Shown: positions 1-7,925 of the stretch, one piece after another
Layout: every line of letters starts with the position of its first letter
Numbering within the stretch: position 1 is the first letter of the stretch
Assembly (NCBI RefSeq): GCF_964340395.1
Contig: NC_135567.1
Coordinates: forward strand, 8,114,158 to 8,136,657
DNA from: Glandiceps talaboti
Lineage: Eukaryota; Hemichordata; Enteropneusta; Spengelidae
Reading direction: 5' to 3'
DNA length: 22,500 bases
Program-made: the position numbers and the translations under genes
The notes under the pieces: generated by a model
Told to the model about the DNA's origin: nothing
Seen by the model: the letters and a program-made list of their open reading frames with translations, nothing else
Database searches by the model: none

Positions 1-404
1 GATTATGGTAGCCATGTTTGGCATGCAGCTATAACTGACTTTGACATTGTTTCTGTTGAATATTTTGTGTAACTTAGAGTCTGCTGGGAAATGTTTTGCG
101 ATTAGGTTGAGGAATCGTTTGCCTACATTGGTGGCTACGTTTTTGCTGTATGGTGGGTTAAACCAGATGGTGTTTATATTTCTGTTTTTCTTGTTTTTCT
201 GCTTCGGGGTGCTGGTGTACGTGATGTTCTCTTTGTGGCCGCTGGTTTTTAATGCATTTTGGTACAATGGGGCTGCCTGGTTGAAGATGTGTTCGTCGGA
301 TGATATGTCGGAAATTCTACGGCCGATGGCTGACGATATGTTCTTGATGATGCTGGGTGGGTGGTTAGACTACGTGTGTATGTACATGGGGTTGTCGTTG
401 GGTT
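1..404 (-). pseudogene. Penelope-like retroelement fragment (post-RT linker region), broken
   Basis: The minus strand is open from position 369 to the window edge and encodes about 123 residues that I recognise as the stretch just after the reverse transcriptase core in RT plus GIY-YIG (Penelope-type) retroelements common in cnidarian and other marine invertebrate genomes. Landmarks in reading order are SNHPPSIIKNI (369-337), a basic Lys/Asn-rich linker, IWFNPPYSKNV (168-136), GKRFLNLIAKHFP, LHKIFNRN, and KVSYSCMPNM (42-13). Reading upstream, the same frame continues as PNDNPMYIHT but is cut by TAG at 370-372 and TAA at 403-405, so this copy cannot make a protein. The RT catalytic domain is absent and the GIY-YIG domain would lie beyond position 1. 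The family assignment is from memory of the motif series; membership of an RT-encoding retroelement is firmer than the Penelope label. The plus-strand ORF across this region is an antisense shadow. Confidence 0.72.
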
Positions 405-463
405 ACCCTTACAGAAAACCCAACGACAACCCCATGTACATACACACGCAGTCTAACCACCCA
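358..463. repeat. Near-perfect foldback hairpin, 47-bp arms and 12-nt loop
   Basis: Positions 358-404 pair with 417-463, leaving 405-416 as loop. By hand alignment 46 of 47 positions pair; the only mismatch is 372 (A) against 449 (C). Pairing ends at 357 (G) versus 464 (T). The arms are two copies of the same retroelement coding segment in opposite orientation. Confidence 0.93.
404..463 (+). pseudogene. Inverted 5' scrap of the same Penelope-like element
   Basis: Sixty bases on the plus strand read Y-P-Y-R-K-P-N-D-N-P followed by MYIHTQSNHP, which is the segment immediately upstream of, and overlapping, the minus-strand fragment at 1-404. The two pieces share 47 bp in opposite orientation and meet at about position 404. 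The homology stops abruptly at 463/464, where a different repeat begins. The arrangement (5' piece inverted against the 3' piece at a point of overlap) resembles the twin-priming inversions made during target-primed reverse transcription, or a template switch; this mechanism is an inference. The copy carries CAG (Gln) where the minus-strand copy has TAG. Confidence 0.68.
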
Positions 464-705
464 TTGACTCAACTACTGTGGTCGAAAACACCAGTTTAGG
501 TCGCCCTGGCAACCATTGTCTTCTGTACAAGAACTCAGCGCCAGCCGATGTTTACTATAAATAGCTGTAAATGTCATTGAAGTAAACATGCATATAGGGG
601 ACTCCCCTTCTAAGTCCCTGGTTTATGAATAATAATGAGCTTGTACACAAAATGGCTGTGTGAGGGCAGTAATCCCTTCAGATCACTATGGTGACCTCAC
701 AACAG
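463..705 (+). repeat. Direct repeat copy 1 (243 bp), LTR-like
   Basis: This segment recurs at 1506-1744. I count nine substitutions and one 4-bp indel over about 239 aligned bases, roughly 96% identity. It contains a TATA-like box, a short inverted repeat around that box, an RFX-like site at 500-513, and the palindromic stretch GGGGACTCCCC near 598. It begins with TG at 465-466 and nearly ends with CA (703-704), as an LTR might. However, no tRNA-primer site follows copy 1 and no target-site duplication flanks the pair. It could be a terminal repeat of a small non-autonomous element or a segmental duplication. Confidence 0.9.
548..589 (+). promoter_or_regulatory. TATA-like box inside a 9-bp inverted repeat (copy 1)
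   Basis: TATAAATAG lies at 556-564. It is framed by ATGTTTACT (548-556) and its reverse complement AGTAAACAT (581-589). The arrangement is kept in the second repeat copy, so it belongs to the element. Promoter activity is inferred only from the match to the metazoan TATA consensus. Confidence 0.4.
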
Positions 706-1087
706 TCCACAGTCTCGAAAATCTTGTAGTCTCGCAAGAAATAGTGGGTGTGGAAACTGACACCAACTTAAAAAAGACAATGTAAAGCTATTCTTCCAAT
801 CCGTAATCTGAAAGGAAGAAATAAACAACACAAAGACCATATGGAAAGCAATGGAAAACCTGAACTAGACACTCACACATGAAACAAGAATATAATAAAA
901 TACAATAAAACAAAAAATCTACCTACCCCACCTATTTTAAAATTGAATGTAATCGGAAGCACATAATTCTTTTACGCCTTAGTAACAGTACATCATTCAT
1001 TTACAGATATTTAAACTACACTGCTAGGACTAATGAAGTGACTACAAACGTACAAAGAGACTTATTATTTTGCATAGACATTTATTT
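706..1087. other. Non-coding interval between the direct repeats, left part
   Basis: AT-rich sequence with no credible ORF on either strand. The only local pattern is AGTCTCG repeated at about 711 and 730, just after repeat copy 1. No primer-binding site or RNA gene is visible. Confidence 0.5.
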
Positions 1088-1252
1088 TCATTTAATGTAT
1101 AAAGTACGCAATATTTTGACGTCTTGCTTTGGATCGTGACAGGAGAAAACTGGGTCCTCGTCTTTCAAGTGTATTTGACATGCTGCCTTGAGAAATCAAA
1201 ACATAGTCAAGCCAAATTCACGTAGAAAGTCTTTCAGCTCTGGTACCTTAAG
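1088..1252 (-). pseudogene. SAP-domain-like exon remnant with an internal stop
   Basis: Read on the minus strand from 1252, the sequence gives LKVPELKDFLREFGL then TMF and a TGA stop (1196-1198). The same frame then stays open for 35 codons, beginning FLKAACQIHLKDEDP, and ends at TGA (1088-1090). The first part matches the start of a SAP helix-extension-helix DNA-binding motif (hydrophobic-Val-x-x-Leu-Lys-x-Phe-Leu-x-x-x-Gly-Leu). The second part could be helix 2, with the usual Gly-Lys-Lys-type turn lost at the stop. Immediately upstream, the minus strand has a T-rich stretch ending in AG (complement of 1253-1254), a plausible splice acceptor, so this may be a single decayed exon. SAP modules bind AT-rich DNA and also occur in mobile-element proteins. 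Short length and one stop make this tentative. Confidence 0.42.
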
Positions 1253-1505
1253 CTATAATTAAAAGTTGTCCATGATAAACATGTAACGGAATATCCTGTC
1301 CCTTATACACAGACAGTGTGCTTTCAAGTGTTTAAATGACACATCACAGCCGAAGCTTAACCTTTGTCATGTGGTTAGCAACCGTTGCTGGGTGGTCTCG
1401 TGAGATTTCGCCACTGCCGGAATATCCCATGTCAATATTGTGTAAATTCTCAGTAACATGAGAATGACCAGAATTACGCCAACTGTTAAGTTTTTGTGGA
1501 GGCAG
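1253..1505. other. Non-coding interval between the direct repeats, right part
   Basis: No supported gene. A short open stretch on the minus strand (1573-1367) begins inside the direct repeat, has no recognisable motif and is not called. A small inverted repeat AGCAAC-C-GTTGCT sits at 1377-1389. Confidence 0.5.
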
Positions 1506-1744
1506 ATTGACTCAACTACTGTTGTCGAAAACATCAGTTTAGGTCGCCCTGGCAACCATTGTCTTCTGTACAAGAACTCAGCGCCAGCCGATGTTTACTA
1601 TAAATAGCTGAAAATGTCATTGAGGTAAACATATAGGGGATTCCCCTTCTTAGTCCCTGGTTTATGAATATTAATGAGGTTGTACACAAAATGGCTGTGT
1701 GAGGGCAGTAATCCCTTCAGATCACTATGGTGACCTCACAGCAG
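1506..1744 (+). repeat. Direct repeat copy 2 (239 bp), LTR-like
   Basis: Second copy of the 463-705 segment, offset 1,043 bp. It lacks 4 bp relative to copy 1 just after the TATA-flanking inverted repeat. The TATA-like TATAAATAG is at 1599-1607 and the RFX-like site at 1543-1556. The sequence before it ends GTGGAGGCAGAT, which is purine-rich but not a convincing polypurine tract. If the pair is a short terminal-repeat element, its total length is about 1.28 kb with an 800-bp internal region. Confidence 0.9.
1591..1632 (+). promoter_or_regulatory. TATA-like box inside inverted repeat (copy 2)
   Basis: TATAAATAG at 1599-1607 in the second direct repeat, flanked by ATGTTTAC and GTAAACAT. One arm base has changed relative to copy 1, leaving 8 paired bases. 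Confidence 0.35.
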
Positions 1745-2653
1745 ACGTAGCTCAATACTTGATGGTATTAAGAGTTGAAAGGACTGTGTAAATTAGATAC
1801 ATTTCACTGGTATCTTGTGTTGATGGTGGAATTATTGTAAACAGACTTAAAGAAATAGTGAATGTTTTTCCGACATTTTCCGATATTCCCCGACATTTTT
1901 TGATACTGTTTTTAACATAGCAACCATAAGTATTTGTACATAGATATCGATATTTCTGTAACAATCGATGATACCGTGACTGCCACATATCCCCAACTAT
2001 ATTCAGTGTCAATAACCAATGAAACTGTCCTGAGTCTTGCACTGGAACCCGGAAATACGTACGTACGCACATCATGTTTTCAGTTGAGTTGGAGAATTTG
2101 AAGTAGACAATATTTTGTTGGATAAAATCAGAGTACAAACAATAATATATAGTATGGAGTCAATGATCATATCAACCTGTACTCAAATGTATGTGTACAC
2201 TTACTTTGGAGATTTTGTGATAAAAGACTGAACCAAATTGCATAGATGGAATTCTCAACAACTGCTGGTATTTTAGGTATTTACAATTCATTTAGGCGAT
2301 TTTAGAATTGCTTACGTTTGATACAGATAATTTCAAAAATTGTTACAACAGACATCACCAACTAGTACATTCCAACAGCAATGATGTTTTTCCTAAATTT
2401 GAATTTTTTAAAAGCGTTTTATGTCTATTTTTCAAAAAATTCACATAATATGGATATTTTGGTTACCATGGCAACTGATGTTCATTATATGACCTCTTTT
2501 TTGAACTCAGCATGACAAACTACCCTTGATAGAGGGGTCAATGTGCAAATAAAAAGATATTTATCAGATTTATATTATTTGTGAGATGTATGTGTATTTA
2601 AAAAACACATAATTTTCACGTCTACCATATGTTTCCATCAGTTTTCAGTTTCA
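1745..2653. other. AT-rich intergenic stretch, no gene recognised
   Basis: No ORF with a recognisable motif. A 128-codon open frame on the minus strand (2138-1752) has no domain, no homologue I can name and a composition typical of AT-rich non-coding DNA, so it is not called. A 12-bp ACGT microsatellite lies near 2056-2067, and CCGACATTTT recurs at about 1870 and 1889. Most of the rest is poly-A/T-rich. Confidence 0.5.
2462..2475. promoter_or_regulatory. Perfect RFX-type X-box motif
   Basis: GTTACCATGGCAAC matches the consensus X-box bound by RFX transcription factors, which control ciliary genes in animals: two half-sites in inverted orientation around a central AT. No gene start is visible nearby, so function is unproven; the motif is also common inside transposon-derived repeats. 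Confidence 0.4.
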
Positions 2654-2962
2654 ACATCACACAGTATTAAGCTTCCCAATTAAGAACCCCTGGGACTAGA
2701 GTAAAACTTTGACCTGTTTCAGATACCTCTAATCCTCCTCTATCCCACAATGAACTGCATTTGGTGATTGGATCAAATAAGACGATACAGGAAGCAAAAA
2801 GCAAATGTATACCAGTGAAAAAACCCAAATCATGAATTTCACGGTGACTATCACAACCATTCCCTTTTTCACTACCAATGTTTAATACTTAAGACTACAA
2901 CCAAAGTAACTATCGCTTGTACTGATAGCTTGACATGTCTACAAATTAAAATGGACGACCAG

Positions 2963-2975
2963 GGGTCAAAGGTCA
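2963..2975 (+). promoter_or_regulatory. DR1-like nuclear-receptor element
   Basis: GGGTCAAAGGTCA is two AGGTCA-type half-sites spaced by one base, the layout bound by RXR/HNF4-type nuclear receptors. The same position in repeat unit C carries the exact consensus, so it is an ancestral feature of the repeat. Binding is inferred from consensus only. Confidence 0.35.
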
Positions 2976-3023
2976 TACAGTTCCAGTACGAACTACAAAA
3001 TTATTATCTGAAGTCATGAGTAT

Positions 3024-3048
3024 GTACCACCAGAGGTAATGGTGGTAC
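3024..3048. repeat. Short perfect hairpin in repeat unit A
   Basis: GTACCACC (3024-3031) and GGTGGTAC (3041-3048) are exact reverse complements around a 9-nt loop. The equivalent sites in units B (about 5260-5284) and C (about 7190-7215) are partly eroded, so the hairpin is ancestral and not maintained. Confidence 0.6.
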
Positions 3049-3700
3049 AACCAAGTTACAACTAATTTTAGATACCTTGACCTGTCCACTATCTTCAACT
3101 AAAGTTGTAGGGTCATAGGTCAAATATTAACAAAATGGCGACTCTCCAAAAAAGCATACATTCACTCATATAGGTGGTTTTTAGTGAACAATTCCTTTAT
3201 TTTGGGCGAATCCCATCTCACAACCCCTGAAGCTAGGACCAAAGTGAAATTGTTTTTGGATACCTTGACATGTCTATTATTACCAATGAACGTCATTCAG
3301 TGAAATTCCAATTCTTAAAAAATGGGAATTTTTTTTAAAAACCATGTTTTTACCCTATGGCAATATTCGTACTTGTAGAATTTTGGGGTTGCATAATATA
3401 CCCTAACTTTAGCAGGGCACTCATGGTAGTGTATCATGACATAATTTGAGATCAGGTCAGGTATTTCAAAGTTCACGACCACATATGTCCTATCACACTA
3501 CACATATAGTAGGTGACAGTATAGGCCAAAGGTTTGACCCCAAAATGTTAACTAATATTGCCATGTTGGGTCATGTGAGGGTCATGAAATCAAAGTTCAT
3601 TAAGTGATAGGCCAAAGGTACCAACTTGGTTTCAAAGGTCAGAGGTCAAAATTGGATGGCACATATCTTTGCATAGGTATATGCCATTGACACAACGCAA

Positions 3701-3713
3701 AGGTCAAAGGTCA
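3701..3713 (+). promoter_or_regulatory. Exact DR1 element AGGTCAAAGGTCA
   Basis: Perfect direct repeat of AGGTCA with one-base spacing in unit A; the matching position in unit B (5939-5951) is also perfect. Further single half-sites surround it. A receptor-binding role is inferred only. Confidence 0.4.
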
Positions 3714-4223
3714 CATCAAGGTTATGAACCTGTAACCTGAAACTCATGGTAGTATATTTTAACATCACTCACGGTCAGGTCAGGTATGTCAAAGTTCACG
3801 GCCACATTGGTGAATTATATATGCCTAAGATTTGACCCCAAAATGTAAACTATATGGCCATGTTGGGTCATGTAGGGATCTTGAGGTCAAAGTTCATTAA
3901 ATGCTGGGTCACAGGTACCAATTTGGGTTCAGAGGTCATAGTTAGATGGTACATACATATGCATAGGTATATGCCATTGACACAACACAAAGGTCAAATC
4001 AAGGTCATGACCCTATAGGGCACTCATGGTAGTGTATCAAGACATCATTTGAGGTCAGGTCAGGTATGTCAAAGTTCATGACCACATATGCCTATCACAC
4101 TACACATATAGTAGGTGACAGTATAGGCCAAAGATTTGACCTCAAATTGTTAACTAATGTGGCCATGTTGGGTCATGTAGGGGTCATGATGTCAAAATTC
4201 ATAAAGTGCTGGGTCAAATGTAT

Positions 4224-4240
4224 CTAACCCTAACCCTAAC
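4224..4240 (+). repeat. Interstitial telomere-like motif (unit A)
   Basis: CTAACCCTAACCCTAAC, nearly three turns of the metazoan telomere hexamer CCCTAA, embedded inside the large repeat. Its recurrence at the same site in unit B shows that it was copied with the repeat and is not an independent telomere scar in each copy. Confidence 0.75.
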
Positions 4241-5938
4241 ATAAGTTCAACTGAGTGATGGCCAATTTGCTATGTAAAGTTGTCAAATTGACTATTACAT
4301 GGTTTTCCATGGGGTCAAAGGTCATCCATGTATGCATTTTTTTGGAATTTTATGTAATTTTTTGTGTTTGGTTACTCATATAACATATATCGAATTGTAA
4401 GAGAAGTTGCAAGAATGTAGGACTACCAGAATTATGATTTTAGAATTTAGCTGGAAAATTTAAATGTTTAACATGTATTTTTACATAGGAAACTATGAAT
4501 AATTTTTAAAATGAGGAAAATCATAAAATATCATGAACTTTTTTATATTTTATTACTTATGTGGGGTGACATGACTCACTCTAAAAGTTTAATGTTCAAA
4601 TGTTTTTAGGAAATATGTTTTCTGGGGATTAAAATTGGAAAAATTACATATACATTACTGTCTATGGGAACCTATTAATGCTCACCTATACAATGTATTT
4701 ATTTTTTAATTAGATGGATATAATTCAAGTAAAGGTGATATTCCAATAGAGCACATAATGTTGTACTTAGATATCTTGTTCTTTTATGTTCAAGTACTCT
4801 ACAGTTTTTTTTAGGAATTTATTTAATTATTTGTATTGGACGCATTTACCCCTATATGCTAAACACATGATTATGGGGGTAGGGGTAACACATCACACAG
4901 TATTAAGCTTCCCAATTAAGAACCCCTGGGACTAGAGTAAAACTTTGACCTGTTTCAGATACCTCTAATCCTCCTCTATCCCACAATGAACTGCATTTGG
5001 TGATTGGATCAAATAAGACGATACAGGAAGCAAAAAGCAAATGTATACCAGTGAAAAAACCCAAATCATGAATTTCACGGTGACTATCACAACCATTTCC
5101 TTTTTCATTACCAATTTGAATACTTAGGACTACAACCAAAGTAACTATCGCTTGTACTGATAGCTTGACATGTCTACAAATTAAAATGGACGACCAGGCT
5201 TCAAAGGTCATACGCTTCCAGTACGAACTACAAAATTATTATCTGAAGTCATGAGTATGTACCACAAGACGTAATGGTGGTACAACCAAGTTACAACTAA
5301 TTTTAGATATCTTGACCTGTCCGCTATCTTCAACTAAAGTTGTAGGGTCATATAGGTCAAATATTAACAAAATGGCGACTGTCCAAAGAAAGCATACATT
5401 CACTCATATAGGTGGTTTTTAGTGAACAATTCCCTTATTTTGGGCGGATCCCATCTCACAACCCCTGAAGCTAGGACCAAAGTGAAATTGTTTTTGGAAA
5501 CCTTGACATGTCTACTATTACCAATGAACGCCATTTAGTGAAATTCCAATTCTTAAAGAAATGGGATTTTTTTAAATAAGCATGTTTTTACCCTATGGCA
5601 ATATTCGTACTTGTAGAATTTTGGGTTTGCAAAATATACCCTAACTTTAGCAAGGCACTCATGGTAGTGTATCATGACATAATTTGAGATCAGGTCAGGT
5701 ATTTCAAAGTTCACGACCACATATTTCCTATCACACTACACGTATAGTAGGTGACAGTATAGGCCAAAGATTTGACCCAAAAATGTTAACTAATATTGCC
5801 ATGTTGGGTCATGTGAGGGTCATGAAGTCAAAGTTCATTAAGTGATAGGCCAAAGGTACCAATTTGGTTTCAAAGGTCAGAGGTCAAAATTGGATGGCAC
5901 ATATCTTTGCATAGGTATATGCCATTGACACAACACAA

Positions 5939-5951
5939 AGGTCAAAGGTCA
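5939..5951 (+). promoter_or_regulatory. Exact DR1 element AGGTCAAAGGTCA
   Basis: Unit B counterpart of the unit A element at 3701-3713, with both half-sites intact. Confidence 0.4.
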
Positions 5952-6121
5952 CATCAAGGTCATGAACCTGTAACCTGAAACTCATGGTAGTGTATTTTAA
6001 CATCACTCTCGGTCAGGTCAGGTATGTCAAAGTTCACGGCCACATTGGTGAATTATATATGCCTAAGATATGACCCCAAAATGTTAACTATATGGCCATG
6101 TTGGGTCATGTAGTGATCATG

Positions 6122-6134
6122 AGGTCAAAGGTCA
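6122..6134 (+). promoter_or_regulatory. Second DR1 element in unit B
   Basis: AGGTCAAAGGTCA in the block just before the telomere-like motif. The aligned unit A site is AGGTCAAAGTTCA, with one half-site broken, while unit C keeps it intact at 7753-7765. Confidence 0.4.
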
Positions 6135-6156
6135 TTAAGTGCTGGGTCAAAGGTAT

Positions 6157-6173
6157 CTAACCCTAACCCTAAC
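6157..6173 (+). repeat. Interstitial telomere-like motif (unit B)
   Basis: Same CTAACCCTAACCCTAAC as unit A, in the same context (after GGTAT, before ATAAGTTCAACTGAGTGATG). Unit C has lost this stretch to a deletion. Confidence 0.75.
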
Positions 6174-7128
6174 ATAAGTTCAACTGAGTGATGCCAATTT
6201 GCTATGTAAAGTTGTCAAATTGACTATTACATGGTTTTCTATGGGGGTCAAAGGTCATCCATGTATGCATTTTTTTGGAATTTTATGTAATTTTTTGTGT
6301 TTGATTACTCATATAACATATATCTAAATGTAAGAGAAGTTGCAAGAATGTAGGACTACCAGAATTATGATTTTAGAATTTAGCTGGAAAATTTAAATGT
6401 TTAACATGTATTTTTACATAGAAAACTATGAATAATTTTTAAAATGAGGAAAATCATAAAATATCATGCACTTTTTTATATTTTATTACTTATATTGGGT
6501 GACATGACTCACTCTAAAAGTTTAATGTTCAAATGTTTTTAGGAAATATGTTTTCTGGGGATTAAAATTGGAAATATTACATATACATTGCTGTCTATGG
6601 GAACCTATTAATGCTCACCTATACAATGTATTTATTTTTTTAATTAGATGGATATAATTCAAGTGAAGGTGATATTCCAATAGAGCACATAATGTTGTAC
6701 TTAGATATCTTGTTCTTTTATGTTCAAGTACACTACAGTTTTTTTTAGGAATTTATTTAATTATTTATATTGGACGCATTTACCCCTATGCTTAACTCAT
6801 GATTATGGTGGTAGGGGTAACACATCACACAGTATTAAGCTTCCTAATTGAGAACCTCTGGGACTAGAGTAAAACTTTGACCTGTTTCAGATACCTCTAA
6901 TTCTCCTCTATTCCTCAAAAAACTGCATTTGGTGATTGGATCAAATGAAACGATACAGGAAGCAAAAACCAAATGTATACCAGTGAAAAAAAACCAAATC
7001 ATGAATTTCACAGTGACTATCACAACCATTCCCGTTTTCACTACCAATTTTGAATACTTAGGACTACAACCAAACAAACTATCGTTTGTGATAGCGTGAC
7101 ATGTCTACAATTCAGAATGGACGACCCG

Positions 7129-7141
7129 AGGTCAAAGGTCA
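7129..7141 (+). promoter_or_regulatory. Exact DR1 element in unit C
   Basis: AGGTCAAAGGTCA at the position where unit A has the near-match at 2963-2975 and unit B has an eroded site. Confidence 0.4.
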
Positions 7142-7752
7142 CGAACTTCCAGTACGAACTACATAAAGATTTTATGAAGTCATGAGTATGTACCACCAGA
7201 AGTAATTGCGGTACAACCAAGTTACAACTAATTTTAGATATCTTGACCTGTCCACTATCTTCAACTAAAGTTGTAGGGTCATAGGTCAAATATTAACGAA
7301 ATGGTGACTGTCCAAAGAAAGCATACATTCACTCATATAGGTGGTTTTTTGTGAACAATTCACTTATTTTGGGCGGCTCCCATCTCACAACCCCTGAAGC
7401 TAGGACCAAAGTGAAATTTGTTTTGGATACCTTGACATGTCTACTATTACCAATGAACGCCATTTAGTGAAATTAAAATTCTTAAATAAATGGGAATTTT
7501 CTTAAAATAAGCATGTTTTTACCCTATGGCAATATTCGTACTTGTAGAATTTTGGGCTTGCAAAATATACCCTAACTTTAGCAGGGTACTCATGGTATAT
7601 CATGACACAATTTGAGATCAGGTCAGGTATGTCAAAGTTCACGACTACATATGTCATATCACACTAGACATATAGTAGGTGACAGTACAGGCCAAAGATT
7701 TGGCCCCAAAATGTTAACTATTATGGCCATGTTGGGTCATCCGAGGGTCATG

Positions 7753-7765
7753 AGGTCAAAGGTCA
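7753..7765 (+). promoter_or_regulatory. Exact DR1 element in unit C, upstream of the zinc-finger ORFs
   Basis: AGGTCAAAGGTCA about 140-160 bp upstream of the candidate start codons at 7904 and 7926. It is repeat-derived; a promoter role for the downstream ORFs is possible but unsupported beyond position. Confidence 0.35.
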
Positions 7766-7870
7766 TTAAGTGCTGGGTCACAGGTACCAATTTGGATTCA
7801 AAGATCACAGGTCAAAATTAGATGGCATAAAATATCATGCACATTTTTCTCACTCTAAAAGTTTCATGTT

Positions 7871-7925
7871 GTTTTACATTTTATTTAGAATCATAAATAC
7901 AAAATGTCAAGTGAGTTATTATTTG
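7871..7925 (+). promoter_or_regulatory. Candidate splice acceptor and alternative start of the zinc-finger gene
   Basis: TTTTACATTTTATTTAG ending at 7888 is a pyrimidine-rich stretch plus AG, a plausible 3' splice site. Downstream, ATG at 7904 has A at -3 and reads MSSELLFDDSVADCLRS before a stop at 7979. The acidic/basic frame is one frame off, with its first usable ATG at 7926 in a weaker context. Either the gene starts at 7926, or it starts at 7904 and has suffered a frameshift between about 7945 and 7978. Confidence 0.3.

Larger units (their letters stand above)
2654..4889. repeat. Large tandem repeat unit A (2,236 bp)
   Basis: First of three head-to-tail copies that begin ACATCACACAGTATTAAGC. 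It is well over 90% identical by eye to the unit at 4890. It is about 304 bp longer because an internal block (beginning CTCATGGTAGTGTATCA, seen at 3420 and again at 4022) is present one extra time. The interior is rich in AGGTCA half-sites and in diverged copies of CTTGACATGTCTAC spaced about 150-200 bp. No intact ORF is shared by all copies, so I treat it as non-coding repeat DNA of unknown family. Confidence 0.9.
4890..6821. repeat. Large tandem repeat unit B (1,932 bp)
   Basis: Second copy, ending in the junction sequence GGTGGTAGGGGTAAC just before unit C; the end of unit A is similar. It has one fewer internal block of about 300 bp than unit A. A 102-codon minus-strand open frame at 5211-4903 is disrupted in unit A, so it is not called as a gene. 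DR1 elements are at 5939-5951 and 6122-6134. Confidence 0.9.
6822..7870. repeat. Large tandem repeat unit C, truncated and internally deleted
   Basis: Third copy, collinear with unit B up to about 7826 and more diverged from A and B than they are from each other. At 7826-7827 it jumps from the GGTCAAAATTAGATGGC block to TAAAATATCATGCAC, skipping about 550 bp of unit B, including the telomere-like motif. A second small deletion removes about 35-40 bp before CTCACTCTAAAAGTTT. Recognisable homology ends near 7870, just before the zinc-finger ORFs. Short minus-strand open frames here (7077-6844 and 7289-7041) are repeat sequence and are not called. Confidence 0.85.

Noticed and set aside
41-499. 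152-codon plus-strand ORF with hydrophobic segments
   Set aside because: It is largely the antisense of the retroelement fragment, whose minus-strand frame gives a recognisable motif series. Only 404-463 is sense to the element, and its end runs into the direct repeat.
640-705. Possible tRNA-derived or SINE promoter in the direct repeat
   Set aside because: I could not find paired A-box and B-box motifs with proper spacing.
1367-1573. 68-codon minus-strand ORF
   Set aside because: It starts inside the direct repeat and has no domain; a hydrophobic stretch alone is not evidence of a gene.
465-1743. Full LTR retrotransposon
   Set aside because: There is no gag-pol coding, no tRNA-primer match after the first repeat and no target-site duplication. 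Only the direct repeats and TG...CA-like ends fit.
1752-2138. 128-codon minus-strand ORF
   Set aside because: AT-rich sequence with no motif or identifiable family; chance openness is more likely.
4903-5211. Minus-strand ORF in the large repeat, with a similar C-terminus at 6844-7077
   Set aside because: The similarity follows from the tandem repeat. The frame is broken in unit A and altered in unit C, so there is no sign of coding constraint.
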